Source of the DNA: Parahaliea aestuarii
GTDB lineage: Bacteria > Pseudomonadota > Gammaproteobacteria > Pseudomonadales > Halieaceae
Reading direction: 5' to 3'
Assembly: GCF_008064635.1 (NCBI RefSeq)
Contig: NZ_VRYZ01000002.1
Location: forward strand, 248,001 to 312,000
DNA length: 64,000 nt
Position numbers and translations under genes: made by a program. This document shows positions 16,933-24,833 of the stretch, one piece after another (position 1 is the stretch's first letter; each line of letters starts with the position of its first letter). Under the pieces are notes generated by a model that had not been told where the DNA came from, did not search any database, and was given only the letters and a program-made list of their open reading frames with translations.

Positions 16933-18014
16933 CGATCCACCCCCTCACCGGTCAAAGCTGCGGGGCCCCGCGCGCCAGCGCCAATCAGGAAGCGGGCAAC
17001 ACTGGCCAGGGCGGCCCCGGCCTCGGGCAATTCCGGATTGAATATCTGCCAGACATGCACCATGTGCGGCCAGGTTTCCAGCTGCACCGGCGACCCGGCC
17101 TTCTGCGCCCGGCGCACATAGCGGCGGGCATCGTCCAGTAACATCTCGGCCTCACTGGCCTGTACCAGGACCGGCGGCAGGCCGCGCAGGTCACCGCGTA
17201 CCGGCGAAACCACCGGGTCGGAGGGCAAAAAGCGAGTGCTGAGCCAGCTACCCCACCACAGCAGCGGCCGCGGAATCCTGGTCAGCCCCCCGAACAAAGG
17301 GCCGAGCATGGGGTCAGTGGCCAGGTTGGCGCTGAGGCTGGGGGATGTCAGGGTGCTGTCGGTGGCCGGCGAAAAGGCCACTGCCGCATGGACCTGGGGC
17401 ATTCCCTCGTCGCGAATCCAGGCAATCAGGGACAGGGCCAGGTTGCCGCCGGCAGAATCACCGGCCACAGCCATGAAGGTGGCGGAGCCTGCACCCTCCG
17501 GACCATTTGCCAGCAGCCACTGGTAGGCCGCGCGGCAATCCTCGATACCGTCCCTGCGCCGGTATTCCGGCATCAAACGGTAATCCAGGGAAAGCACCGC
17601 GCAGCCACTCAGGACGGAGAGCCTGTCGGTGATGCTGCGATGACTGACCGGGCTTCCGGCTACCCAGGCGCCACCGTGGATGTACAGCAGGCGCTGGTCA
17701 GGGTGACAACCGGGCGCAAGCACCCACTCCCCGCGCACCCCGTTTTCATCAACCGGCACAAAACGGCTGCTGAAATCGCGCCCGTCGCTGATGGCATCCA
17801 TGTTCTTCCGCGTCAGCTCCAGCCGCGCCCTGCCGCGCACACCCTGGCTGGAGCGGGCCAGCTCACCGAGATAATCCACGACGCCCTGGTGTCCGGGGGA
17901 GGGTTCTGCCTCGGTGTTTGGATAAACGTCATCGAGATAGGCGAGATTGGCGCCGCGCAACTTGAACACGGTGAACACGCACACCGCGGCCACGGCGACC
18001 AGGAACCAGAACAT
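16929..18014 (-). CDS. Alpha/beta hydrolase, hormone-sensitive-lipase family
   Basis: 361 residues from the ATG at 18014, preceded by GAGGAGAG; the frame also opens at 18035 but with no gain. One N-terminal hydrophobic segment (MFWFLVAVAAVCVFTVFKL) anchors it in the inner membrane. HSL signature HGGAWVAGS forms the oxyanion hole, the nucleophile is Ser in GDSAGGNLAL, the acid is likely Asp in EAEMLLDDAR and the base His in WPHMVHVWQIF. It likely hydrolyses short or medium acyl esters. Coupled to plsC by a four-base overlap, which hints at acyl turnover, but the physiological ester is unknown. Confidence 0.87.
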   Translation of the reverse strand: MFWFLVAVAAVCVFTVFKLRGANLAYLDDVYPNTEAEPSPGHQGVVDYLGELARSSQGVRGRARLELTRKNMDAISDGRDFSSRFVPVDENGVRGEWVLAPGCHPDQRLLYIHGGAWVAGSPVSHRSITDRLSVLSGCAVLSLDYRLMPEYRRRDGIEDCRAAYQWLLANGPEGAGSATFMAVAGDSAGGNLALSLIAWIRDEGMPQVHAAVAFSPATDSTLTSPSLSANLATDPMLGPLFGGLTRIPRPLLWWGSWLSTRFLPSDPVVSPVRGDLRGLPPVLVQASEAEMLLDDARRYVRRAQKAGSPVQLETWPHMVHVWQIFNPELPEAGAALASVARFLIGAGARGPAALTGEGVDR

Positions 18015-18155
18015 GGGGGACTCTCCTCGGAACAATGGGGTGCATTAAACCAGAATGCCTGCGCCAGACAAAATGCCACAACGACGACCCTGCATTTACT
18101 GAGGGCCAGCGCTATACTAGGTGGTTTGTAGCGCCGACTTCAGCCCTGAGGCCAA

Positions 18156-18488
18156 GTGAAAAAACTCCTCTCCAAAGCCGACATGCGCGCCGACCTGGAA
18201 CGCGCGACCGAACGCTTCCTGCACGGCGGCGGAAAGGTCACGGCCGTACCCCGGGGCGTGAGCGGCAACGAGTCTCTCACCAGCGGCCCCCAGGGCCGGC
18301 GCCTGTTTGTGGAACCGCGGACCACTCGCACCCTGGTGCCCGAGGTGGTCGCAGCCATTGAGGAGCGCCGCAAGAGCCTGCTCAAGCGCAGCCCCCAACC
18401 CAAGCGATCGCGCCTGCCGAAACCCCGCCGCAAGATCATTTACGACGACTTTGGCGAACCCTTGCGTAAAGTGTGGGAGCAGGACTGA
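18156..18488 (+). CDS. Small basic protein with a SutA-like helix-GG motif
   Basis: 110 residues from a GTG start. The first part has KADMRADLERATERFLHGGGKVTAVPRG in pieces: a charged amphipathic helix followed by FLHGGGKV, the pattern of the RNA-polymerase-binding segment of Pseudomonas SutA. The second half is very basic (KSLLKRSPQPKRSRLPKPRRK) and ends in YDDFGEPLRKVWEQD. No domain with a known fold is otherwise visible. A TATACT hexamer at 18113-18118 could be the -10. It is divergent from the lipase-like gene and faces the sortase operon. Relation to SutA is inference from a short motif; a second protein with the same motif is at 43922. Function unassigned. Confidence 0.7.
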   Translation: MKKLLSKADMRADLERATERFLHGGGKVTAVPRGVSGNESLTSGPQGRRLFVEPRTTRTLVPEVVAAIEERRKSLLKRSPQPKRSRLPKPRRKIIYDDFGEPLRKVWEQD

Positions 18489-18545
18489 GCTCCGCACCCG
18501 GAATGCCGGCGCAGGACGGCCACCCGCAAACGCCAGTCCCAGTGA

Positions 18546-18569
18546 AAGAAAAAGGGGCCCGCGGGCCCC
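18546..18569 (-). terminator. Rho-independent terminator of the sortase operon
   Basis: On the minus strand the palindrome GGGGCCCGCGGGCCCC is followed by CTTTTTCTTTC, 24 bases after the stop of the sortase substrate gene. Good stem and T-rich tail. Confidence 0.8.
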
Positions 18570-18592
18570 ATGAGTTGCTACACCGGAACGCC

Positions 18593-19147
18593 TTAGCCGA
18601 TACGACGACGCAATGCGGTGAACAGGCCACCCAGTGACAGCAGCGCGCCGCCGGCGAGGCCGAACAGGAACAGCGGGCTGGCAGTGGTCGGCATCTCCAC
18701 CACCTCTTCTTCGATCACGATGACTTCCACCTCGTCCGGGCTGCTTTCATCGACAACGGCCAGGGCCCAGCGGTCGTGGGGCAGGTAAACATTCAACTCC
18801 TGGCCCCGGCTGAGTTCGCTGGCGCGGTATTTGCGACCCGCGATGTCAGCGCGCCAGCTGCTGGGCACCTGAATGCTGTGACTTTCGCCTTTGGTGCCAT
18901 CCGTATGAAGGGGACGGAAGGTAACCCGATTACCCCGCACCCGCAGCACCTCAACAGTGGCCTTGGCATACAGCTCGCCGTTCTTTTCATAGACGCCCTG
19001 ACAGGACTCCGCGATATCGGGATACTCCGCGGTCACAGAAGCGGACCACTCGATATCGGCACAGGTCGGGGCGGACTGGGCAGCCACTTGCCCGCTAAGG
19101 CTCAGGGCGGCGGTCACACCGGTTGCTACGATCAACTTCTTGAGCAT
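18593..19147 (-). CDS. Predicted sortase substrate, secreted 184-residue protein
   Basis: Signal peptide 1-23 (cut near VAA-QS), a soluble domain about 24-135 with two cysteines (29 and 49), an acidic linker (DEVEVIVIEEEVVE) and a cell-wall-sorting-like tail: MPTTAS at 152-157, a hydrophobic helix 158-178, and RRR at 180-182. That order is the sorting signal read by sortases, with the motif in an LPxTA-like rather than LPxTG form. The gene follows the sortase by 12 bases with a perfect AAGGAGG site, so the enzyme and this protein are co-expressed, and it is probably the dedicated substrate. The soluble domain matches nothing I recognise. Confidence 0.85.
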   Translation of the reverse strand: MLKKLIVATGVTAALSLSGQVAAQSAPTCADIEWSASVTAEYPDIAESCQGVYEKNGELYAKATVEVLRVRGNRVTFRPLHTDGTKGESHSIQVPSSWRADIAGRKYRASELSRGQELNVYLPHDRWALAVVDESSPDEVEVIVIEEEVVEMPTTASPLFLFGLAGGALLSLGGLFTALRRRIG

Positions 19148-19159
19148 GTCAATTCCTCC

Positions 19160-19885
19160 TTAATTTCGATTGACATAGGTATTGTCCAGCGAAGCGGTCA
19201 CAACAAAGCGCTGTGGCGCGTGCCCGACGAAATAGAAGGGGTAGCAGGTCACGAGGGTCAGGCGTTGCTCGTCGGTATCAGCGAGCACGTGAGTATCCTC
19301 GATTTCGACAATCCTGGTGTGATCGACCGTAAAGTGCTTGGGCCCGAAGAGGGTCTGCAACACGATGGGGTCGCCGGGCTGGATATCCTTCAGCGCCCGG
19401 AAATAGCCGTCGCGGTGGCCGGCGATGCCGATATTCCCACCCTCGTGGGGATAGGCCATACCGTCAATCACACCGGCGCCGCGGTCCATGGTCAGTTCCG
19501 AGTCGGTGGAGTACACCGGAAGCTCCAGGGCCAGGGAAGGCAGGTTCAGGATGCCGAGCACCGGCGGCAGCGCCTGTTGCAGGCTGGCCTGGTAGTCGGC
19601 GATACGCCCCGGCGACCACAGGGCGGTGTCCGGTGCGGGAATTGCATCGATGGGGAGCGAGGCAAGGCGTTCCGGGAGAGCGTCGGACGCTGCCGGCAGG
19701 TCGCTGCCCGGGGCGGGCGTCTCCGCCACTGCCGCCTGCAGGTTTTCAAAGGCGGCAATATCGCTGCGCCGGTCAACCTCGCCAACCGCCAGCTGACTGA
19801 CAAAGAAGCCGGAACAGACCAGGCCCGCTCCGTAGCAGGCCCACTCTCCACTTCGCATCAGCAGCTTGCGCCAGTCAGTCAACAT
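19160..19885 (-). CDS. Class-D-like sortase (transpeptidase)
   Basis: 241 residues. N-terminal membrane helix (about 15-34), a variable Pro/Ala-rich linker to about 95, then the sortase barrel. Catalytic residues are visible: His157 in NIGIAGHRDGYFR, Cys214 in TLVTCYPFYFVG and Arg226 in APQRFVV; the TLVTC-YPF form is that of class D/E enzymes. Sortases cleave a substrate at its sorting motif and join it to an amine; in Gram-negative cells the acceptor is not well defined. It is the first gene of a two-gene operon with its substrate. No two-component or VIT-domain gene of the 'dedicated sortase' systems is adjacent. Confidence 0.9.
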   Translation of the reverse strand: MLTDWRKLLMRSGEWACYGAGLVCSGFFVSQLAVGEVDRRSDIAAFENLQAAVAETPAPGSDLPAASDALPERLASLPIDAIPAPDTALWSPGRIADYQASLQQALPPVLGILNLPSLALELPVYSTDSELTMDRGAGVIDGMAYPHEGGNIGIAGHRDGYFRALKDIQPGDPIVLQTLFGPKHFTVDHTRIVEIEDTHVLADTDEQRLTLVTCYPFYFVGHAPQRFVVTASLDNTYVNRN

Positions 19886-20078
19886 GAACGCTTTGAATCC
19901 CCCGTTCGGCCTGCGCGAAAAATGCGCAGTAACATGCCTTTAAGCCTGAGTCTAACCCGCAATCGGGAAATTGCCACCTCCATCACGGGCCAATTGACCG
20001 AAATACGCAGATTTCCAGCCAGTGAACCGCCCGCGCGCCCTCCGCGTATACTTGGCTGAGACTATAGCAGGACGCCCC

Positions 20079-21476
20079 ATGCTGGAATTGCACGAACAAT
20101 GTACCGTTCCCCGCAGCCCGACCGCCGTGTTCAACTACCTGGCGGATTTCAGTTCTGCTGCCGAATGGGACCCCACCACCCTGTCCGCCCGCCGACTCGA
20201 CAGCGGCCCGCCGCGGGTGGGAAGCCGCTTTGAACTGAACTGCGCGCTGCCGCTTGGCAGCATCCGGGTTACCTACCGCCTTACCCACCTGGAGGCGGGG
20301 CGCTGCCTGCGACTGAGCGGCAGTTCCAGGCTGTTTGATGTCGACGACGAAATTATCCTGCACCCTGAGAATGACGGCTGCCTGATCGACTACCGGGCCA
20401 GCTTCCGCTTTCCCGCTGCGATCGAGCGCTACCTGCAACAGCACCCGGAAAAATTCGTGGCAATGGGTCAGCGGACCATGGAAGGTCTCGAGGAGGCCCT
20501 CAGCGACGACAACGCCGCGCCGGTACCCCGGGCGGATACCGAGTGCGCCGATCGCTGGCTACTTCCCGGCATAGCCCACTTCACCCGCTACGGCTACCAG
20601 CGCGGGAAAAAGCGCTGGAAGCCCTGCAGCACAGACATAAGCGGGCGCCACATGATCATTACCGGGGCCACCTCGGGTCTCGGCGAAGCCGCCGCCCGCT
20701 CCCTGGCAGAGGCCGGTGCCGCGCTAACTCTGGTCGTCCGGGACCAGAGTCGCGGCAAAGACCTGGTCGAGTCACTGCAGGCGGCGAGTGGCAACAGCGA
20801 CATTCACCTCGAACTGGCCGACCTCAGCCTGTTGCAGGCGGTTGACGATCTCTGCGCACGCCTGTTGCAACGCGGCAGGCCGATCGATGCACTGATCAAT
20901 AACGCCGGCGCACTGTTCAACGACAAGACGATTACCGCTGAAGGCATGGAGCAGAGCTATGCGCTGCTGCTGCTTTCACCCTGGCGCCTGACCACGGCCC
21001 TGCAGCCGCTGCTGGTTCAAAGCGGCGACGCGCGGGTGGTCAACGTGGTGTCCGGCGGCATGTATACCCAGCGACTTGACTTGCGATGTTTGACAGGCCA
21101 GTCGGAACACTACAATGGCAGTGTCGCCTACGCGCAGGCCAAACGCGCGCTGATGATCGCCACCGAATACCTGGCCGACGAGTGGCGCGATCACGGCATT
21201 GTCGTCAATGCCATGCACCCGGGCTGGGCCGACACCCCGGGGGTGGCCAGTGCACTGCCTGCTTTTCGTCGCCTCACCGCCCCCCTCCTGCGCAGCCCGG
21301 AACAGGGCGCCGACACCATGGTCTGGCTGGCCCGCGCCCGGGAGGCCGGGCTGGTCAGCGGCAGGCTTTTTCTCGACAGGGAGCCGCGTACGACCCACCT
21401 GCTAAAGCGCACGGAAGAAAGTGCAGAGGAGCGCACAGCGCTGCTCGAACTGCTGTCGGAGTACCGCCCGGGCTGA
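20079..21476 (+). CDS. SRPBCC domain fused to DHRS12-like short-chain dehydrogenase
   Basis: 465 residues from the ATG at 20079 (MLELHEQCTVPRSP). Residues about 1-150 are a SRPBCC/polyketide-cyclase-type lipid-binding fold (FNYLADFSSAAEWDP). From about 175 a linker with FTRYGYQRGKKRW and the SDR domain follow: TGATSGLGEAAA cofactor loop, NNAGA, catalytic Ser in VSGGM and YAQAK. The tail MHPGWADTPGV, QGADTMVWLA and SGRLFLDR closely follows vertebrate DHRS12, including the pre-Rossmann segment. It likely reduces or oxidises a hydrophobic carbonyl/alcohol held by the first domain. It stands divergent from the sortase operon, with a possible TATACT -10 at 20047. Substrate unknown. Confidence 0.85.
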   Translation: MLELHEQCTVPRSPTAVFNYLADFSSAAEWDPTTLSARRLDSGPPRVGSRFELNCALPLGSIRVTYRLTHLEAGRCLRLSGSSRLFDVDDEIILHPENDGCLIDYRASFRFPAAIERYLQQHPEKFVAMGQRTMEGLEEALSDDNAAPVPRADTECADRWLLPGIAHFTRYGYQRGKKRWKPCSTDISGRHMIITGATSGLGEAAARSLAEAGAALTLVVRDQSRGKDLVESLQAASGNSDIHLELADLSLLQAVDDLCARLLQRGRPIDALINNAGALFNDKTITAEGMEQSYALLLLSPWRLTTALQPLLVQSGDARVVNVVSGGMYTQRLDLRCLTGQSEHYNGSVAYAQAKRALMIATEYLADEWRDHGIVVNAMHPGWADTPGVASALPAFRRLTAPLLRSPEQGADTMVWLARAREAGLVSGRLFLDREPRTTHLLKRTEESAEERTALLELLSEYRPG

Positions 21477-21604
21477 GCCCTGTCCGGCCTCAGCAATTGA
21501 ACCACCAGCCGGCGAATCCGGCGGCTGCCCTCCCCCGTATTGCAAAGCACCTCCGCCGCGGCTAACGTGATTGGCGGCAAAAAAATCAATCGTCAGGAGG
21601 CCCC

Positions 21605-22756
21605 GTGCCTGCATCTGCCCGCCCCTTCAGCATCGACATCGACGACGCCACCATCAGTGACCTGCACGCCCGGCTTGACGCCACACGCTGGCCGGAGGCT
21701 GAAACGGTTCCCGACTGGAGCCAGGGCATCCCCCTGGACTATGTGCGTGAAGTCGCGCGCTACTGGCGCGAGCAGTACAACTGGCGCGAACGCGAAACGG
21801 CGCTGAACCGGTGGCCCCAGTTCATCGACGAAATCGACGGCCTCGACATTCATTTCGTCCACGCCCGCAGCCCGGAACCAGACGCCCTGCCACTGATCAT
21901 CAGCCACGGCTGGCCGGGGTCCGTGGTGGAATTCAGTAAAGTCATCGCCCCACTGACCGACCCGGTGGCCCACGGCGGCGTGGCGGGCGATGCATTTCAC
22001 GTGGTGGCACCTTCGCTGCCCGGATACGGCTTCAGCGCCAAGCCCGCAACGGCCGGCACCGGTGTCGAGCGCATCGGCCGCATGTGGGGCAATCTGATGG
22101 CCAGCCTCGGCTACGAACGCTACGTCGCCCAGGGCGGCGACTGGGGCAGCATGGTCACCCAGAGTATCGGCCAGACCGAGACAGCGCATTGCGCGGGCAT
22201 CCACATCAACATGCCCATCGTCATGCCGGACCCCGAGACCATGGATCAACTGACGGCCACCGAGCAGGCGGCGCTGGAATCGATGAATTTTTACCAGCAG
22301 TGGGATTCGGGTTACTCAAAGCAGCAATCCACCCGCCCCCAGACCCTCGGCTACGCGCTGGCGGACTCACCCACCGGTCAACTGGCCTGGATTCTGGAGA
22401 AGTTCTACGCCTGGACGGACTGCGAGCGCGACGGTGTCAAACACCCCGAAAATGTACTCAGTCGCGACGAGATGCTCGACAACGTGATGTTCTACTGGCT
22501 CAACAATTGCGCCGCCAGTTCAGCCCGACTGTACTGGGAAAGCTTTGCCACACCCAATCTCGACCCGATACACATCCCGGTGGGCTGCTCTATTTTCCCC
22601 AAAGAAATTTTTCGCAGCAGCCGGCGCTGGGCCGAGAAGCGCTTTACCCAGTTGATCCACTGGAACGAACTGGACCGGGGTGGGCATTTCGCCGCCTTCG
22701 AACAGCCGGAACTGTTTGTGCAGGAAGTGCGCAGCGCCTTCCGCAGCCTGCGCTAG
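21605..22756 (+). CDS. Epoxide hydrolase (EH-N domain, alpha/beta hydrolase)
   Basis: 383 residues from a GTG preceded by TCAGGAGG. Residues about 1-110 are the EH N-terminal domain (PFSIDIDDATISDLHARLDATRWPEAE in parts), then the alpha/beta core: HGWPGSVVEF oxyanion loop, nucleophile Asp in AQGGDWGSMVTQ, base His in RGGHFAAFEQPELFV. The cap supplies tyrosines (YYWL-like LYWESF). Hydrolyses epoxides to diols without cofactor; the microsomal/juvenile-hormone-type subgroup. Runs 17 bases before the thioesterase gene, so the two are likely one transcript. Substrate is unknown, perhaps lipid- or terpenoid-derived. Confidence 0.9.
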   Translation: MPASARPFSIDIDDATISDLHARLDATRWPEAETVPDWSQGIPLDYVREVARYWREQYNWRERETALNRWPQFIDEIDGLDIHFVHARSPEPDALPLIISHGWPGSVVEFSKVIAPLTDPVAHGGVAGDAFHVVAPSLPGYGFSAKPATAGTGVERIGRMWGNLMASLGYERYVAQGGDWGSMVTQSIGQTETAHCAGIHINMPIVMPDPETMDQLTATEQAALESMNFYQQWDSGYSKQQSTRPQTLGYALADSPTGQLAWILEKFYAWTDCERDGVKHPENVLSRDEMLDNVMFYWLNNCAASSARLYWESFATPNLDPIHIPVGCSIFPKEIFRSSRRWAEKRFTQLIHWNELDRGGHFAAFEQPELFVQEVRSAFRSLR

Positions 22757-22772
22757 GCCCCGGAGTTTACGA

Positions 22773-23444
22773 ATGTTCGATCTGACAGACCCTGTGTTCA
22801 ATCCCTATGCCTCGGAGGAAATTACACCTCCCCATACCCGCGAGTGGGCCGCCAAACGCAAACTGGCCCGGGTGCTGCACCAGCTCAACGAACTGGCCGT
22901 CACCTGCAACGCCAGCGTGGAAGAGATCGAGGCGCGCACCGCCGACCTGCAGGTAGTGGCCGACAGTCTGGCCACAGCGCCCCGCTGCCTGGGCACACTG
23001 GCCTTCGTAAAAACCGGCGATCACGGCAACTACGGCCAGATCAACCACGAACTGAACGCCGTGGGCGGCCACAGCAACCCGCTGGCACCGGGACTTAACA
23101 TCTGGCTGGAAGGTGCCGTGGCTCACGGCGTTGCACGCTGCCACCACGCCTACGAAGGTCCGCCGGGGTTTGTCCACGGGGGTTATGTGGCCGCCATCTT
23201 TGACCAGTTCCTGGGCATGGCCCAGATCGCCGGCGGGCGGCCGGGCATGACCGGGTCCTTGAGCGTGCGCTACCTGCGCCCCACCCCGCTGGACACCGAC
23301 CTGACATTGCGCGCCGAAATGGCAGAAACCGTCGGCCGCAAGACCGTCATGCGCGGTGAAATGCTGGCCGGAGGCAAGGTCACCGCCACCGCGGAGGGTT
23401 TGTTCATCGAACCGCAGCGCCCGCTCCAGACCCTGGCCCGGTAG
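22773..23444 (+). CDS. Hotdog-fold thioesterase (PaaI/4HBT-like)
   Basis: 223 residues from the ATG at 22773 (MFDLTDPVFNPYASEE); a longer frame start inside the epoxide hydrolase is not used. The C-terminal ~130 residues are a single hotdog domain with GFVHGGYVAAIFDQFLG, the HGGxxAxxxD catalytic motif, and SLSVRYLRPTPL. The N-terminal helical 60-70 residues are of the kind seen in THEM4-like and actinobacterial thioesterases. It should hydrolyse an acyl- or aryl-CoA. Positioned just after the epoxide hydrolase, possibly working on the same lipid-like compound. Confidence 0.87.
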   Translation: MFDLTDPVFNPYASEEITPPHTREWAAKRKLARVLHQLNELAVTCNASVEEIEARTADLQVVADSLATAPRCLGTLAFVKTGDHGNYGQINHELNAVGGHSNPLAPGLNIWLEGAVAHGVARCHHAYEGPPGFVHGGYVAAIFDQFLGMAQIAGGRPGMTGSLSVRYLRPTPLDTDLTLRAEMAETVGRKTVMRGEMLAGGKVTATAEGLFIEPQRPLQTLAR

Positions 23445-23464
23445 AACCACTCAGACAGAAAAGT

Positions 23465-24721
23465 TCAGCGCAACTCTGACTCGCTGTCCGCTCCCGCCTC
23501 TTCGTCGTCTCCCGTTCGCAGAATCGCGCTAAAGGCCTGGTGAGGCGGCGCGGTGCGCGCCGGGCGCCGGTAGGCCGTCACGTTGAATCCGGGCGTGTCC
23601 AGGGGGTGGGGCAAGGGGGTATCGGCATCCACCAGGGAAGCGAGTGGCTGTTGCGCCACCTCTGCCTCGTGATCTCCCGTCTCCAGCCCGGGGCCCGGCG
23701 CCGGTCGCGCACGACGTGTCACTTCCCTCTCCACGGTGTCTCCGCCCGACCTGTCCCGCATAAGCTCCGGTGGGCGGGGACTTTCGGCAATAAACGCGAG
23801 GGGCTCCAGGCGCGGCGCGGGTGCACTGGTGCCCGTATCGCGGCTGGCCACGGTTTGCCCGGCCAGCGTTCGGGCCTGCTCCGCCAGTGTCCCGCCTGTT
23901 GTCTCCACCGTCGTACCGCCCTGCCCCGCTGCAACACGGCGCTCGGGGGCAGCGGCGGCAATCGCAACCTGCGTATCGGCCACCGCCTCGGCGAACTGCT
24001 GGTCCGCACGGCTCTCGCCGGGCTCCCGGCGCTGGTGCAAACGCTGGCGCAATACCTCGTTGGCGCAGGTATACCAGCGTCCGCAACTGGCCGACTCCGA
24101 GGGGTCCGGCATGCGATGCTTGCGAAAATTGCGTTGGGCCAGCATGAAGCGCTGCTTCACTGCCCGGTAGTAATAGATGTGCCGCTCGGCTTCCAGCGCA
24201 TTGAGCTCTTCGCCGCGGCGGATCTCGATCAGCTGCGGCGGTAACTGCCCCTGCAGGGAATGCAGGAGATCTGCCGCAAAACAGAGCCGGAAACCCGCAT
24301 CCGCGCCGTGCTTGCCGGTGGTATCACAGGGCAGGTAGAGGTAGTCCCCCAGTTCGGAAAAACCGCTGGTGCGCATCAGGAGGTTCACACTGTCGCTCAG
24401 TGGCCCCACCGTCAGCTGCCCGTCGACGATGAAGTCGATGCCCCTGCGCATGGCCTCCAGGGTCGCTGCGCTGCGCTGGTGTGCACCCGGCTCCCAGTCG
24501 ATCTGGACAAAGCGTCGACCACTGGCGCGCAGGGTTGCGGCAAAAGCGTTCTGGGGACGGGTGACACTGAGGGGAGCAACACTGCCGGCGTCCGGCGGGA
24601 TGCCGTGGCGCGGGTTTTCCAGCGTCAGGCGCTCCATCCAGCTGGCAAAGGGAGACTGGCGAAACAGCACCAGATCGTCGGTGCTGAAAGTAATGGTGTT
24701 CTCGGCAGTATTGCGCTGCAT
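23465..24721 (-). CDS. Degenerate RecB-like (TM0106-type) putative nuclease with disordered tail
   Basis: 418 residues. The N-terminal half resembles RecB-type PD-(D/E)XK nucleases of the TM0106 group: FRQSPFASWMERLTLENP (about 20-37), ATLEAMRRGIDFIVDGQL (86-103), Asp110, LYLPCDTTGK (128-137) where the active-site DxK is expected, and HIYYYRAVKQRF...PDPSESASCGRWYTCA with the Cys pair. The DxK is stretched to DTTGK and the rest of the catalytic Lys/Glu set is uncertain, so activity may be lost. From about residue 225 the sequence is low-complexity, Ala/Pro/Thr/acidic and probably unfolded. An inverted repeat lies just upstream. Role unknown. Confidence 0.7.
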   Translation of the reverse strand: MQRNTAENTITFSTDDLVLFRQSPFASWMERLTLENPRHGIPPDAGSVAPLSVTRPQNAFAATLRASGRRFVQIDWEPGAHQRSAATLEAMRRGIDFIVDGQLTVGPLSDSVNLLMRTSGFSELGDYLYLPCDTTGKHGADAGFRLCFAADLLHSLQGQLPPQLIEIRRGEELNALEAERHIYYYRAVKQRFMLAQRNFRKHRMPDPSESASCGRWYTCANEVLRQRLHQRREPGESRADQQFAEAVADTQVAIAAAAPERRVAAGQGGTTVETTGGTLAEQARTLAGQTVASRDTGTSAPAPRLEPLAFIAESPRPPELMRDRSGGDTVEREVTRRARPAPGPGLETGDHEAEVAQQPLASLVDADTPLPHPLDTPGFNVTAYRRPARTAPPHQAFSAILRTGDDEEAGADSESELR

Positions 24722-24741
24722 CAGGCCCCGGCTGTTGTGTT

Positions 24742-24802
24742 CGTTATACGACGCAAACAGCGGGAGGCAGCAGCGCTCCGGCCGTTTGCGTATTTATAAC
24801 GG
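24742..24802. repeat. Imperfect inverted repeat upstream of the RecB-like gene
   Basis: CGTTATACGACGCAAACAG at 24742 pairs with the reverse complement of GTTTGCGTATTTATAACG at 24784-24801: seven pairs (CGTTATA/TATAACG) and eight pairs (ACGCAAAC/GTTTGCGT) with a small internal loop, about 20 bases between arms. It lies in the 112-base gap between the RecB-like start and the acyl-CoA dehydrogenase stop. It could be an operator for the RecB-like gene or a terminator-like stem for the convergently read RNA; no T-tract is present. Confidence 0.6.
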
Positions 24803-24833
24803 AAGCCCGCGGCGCTGTCCACGCCGCGCCGGC

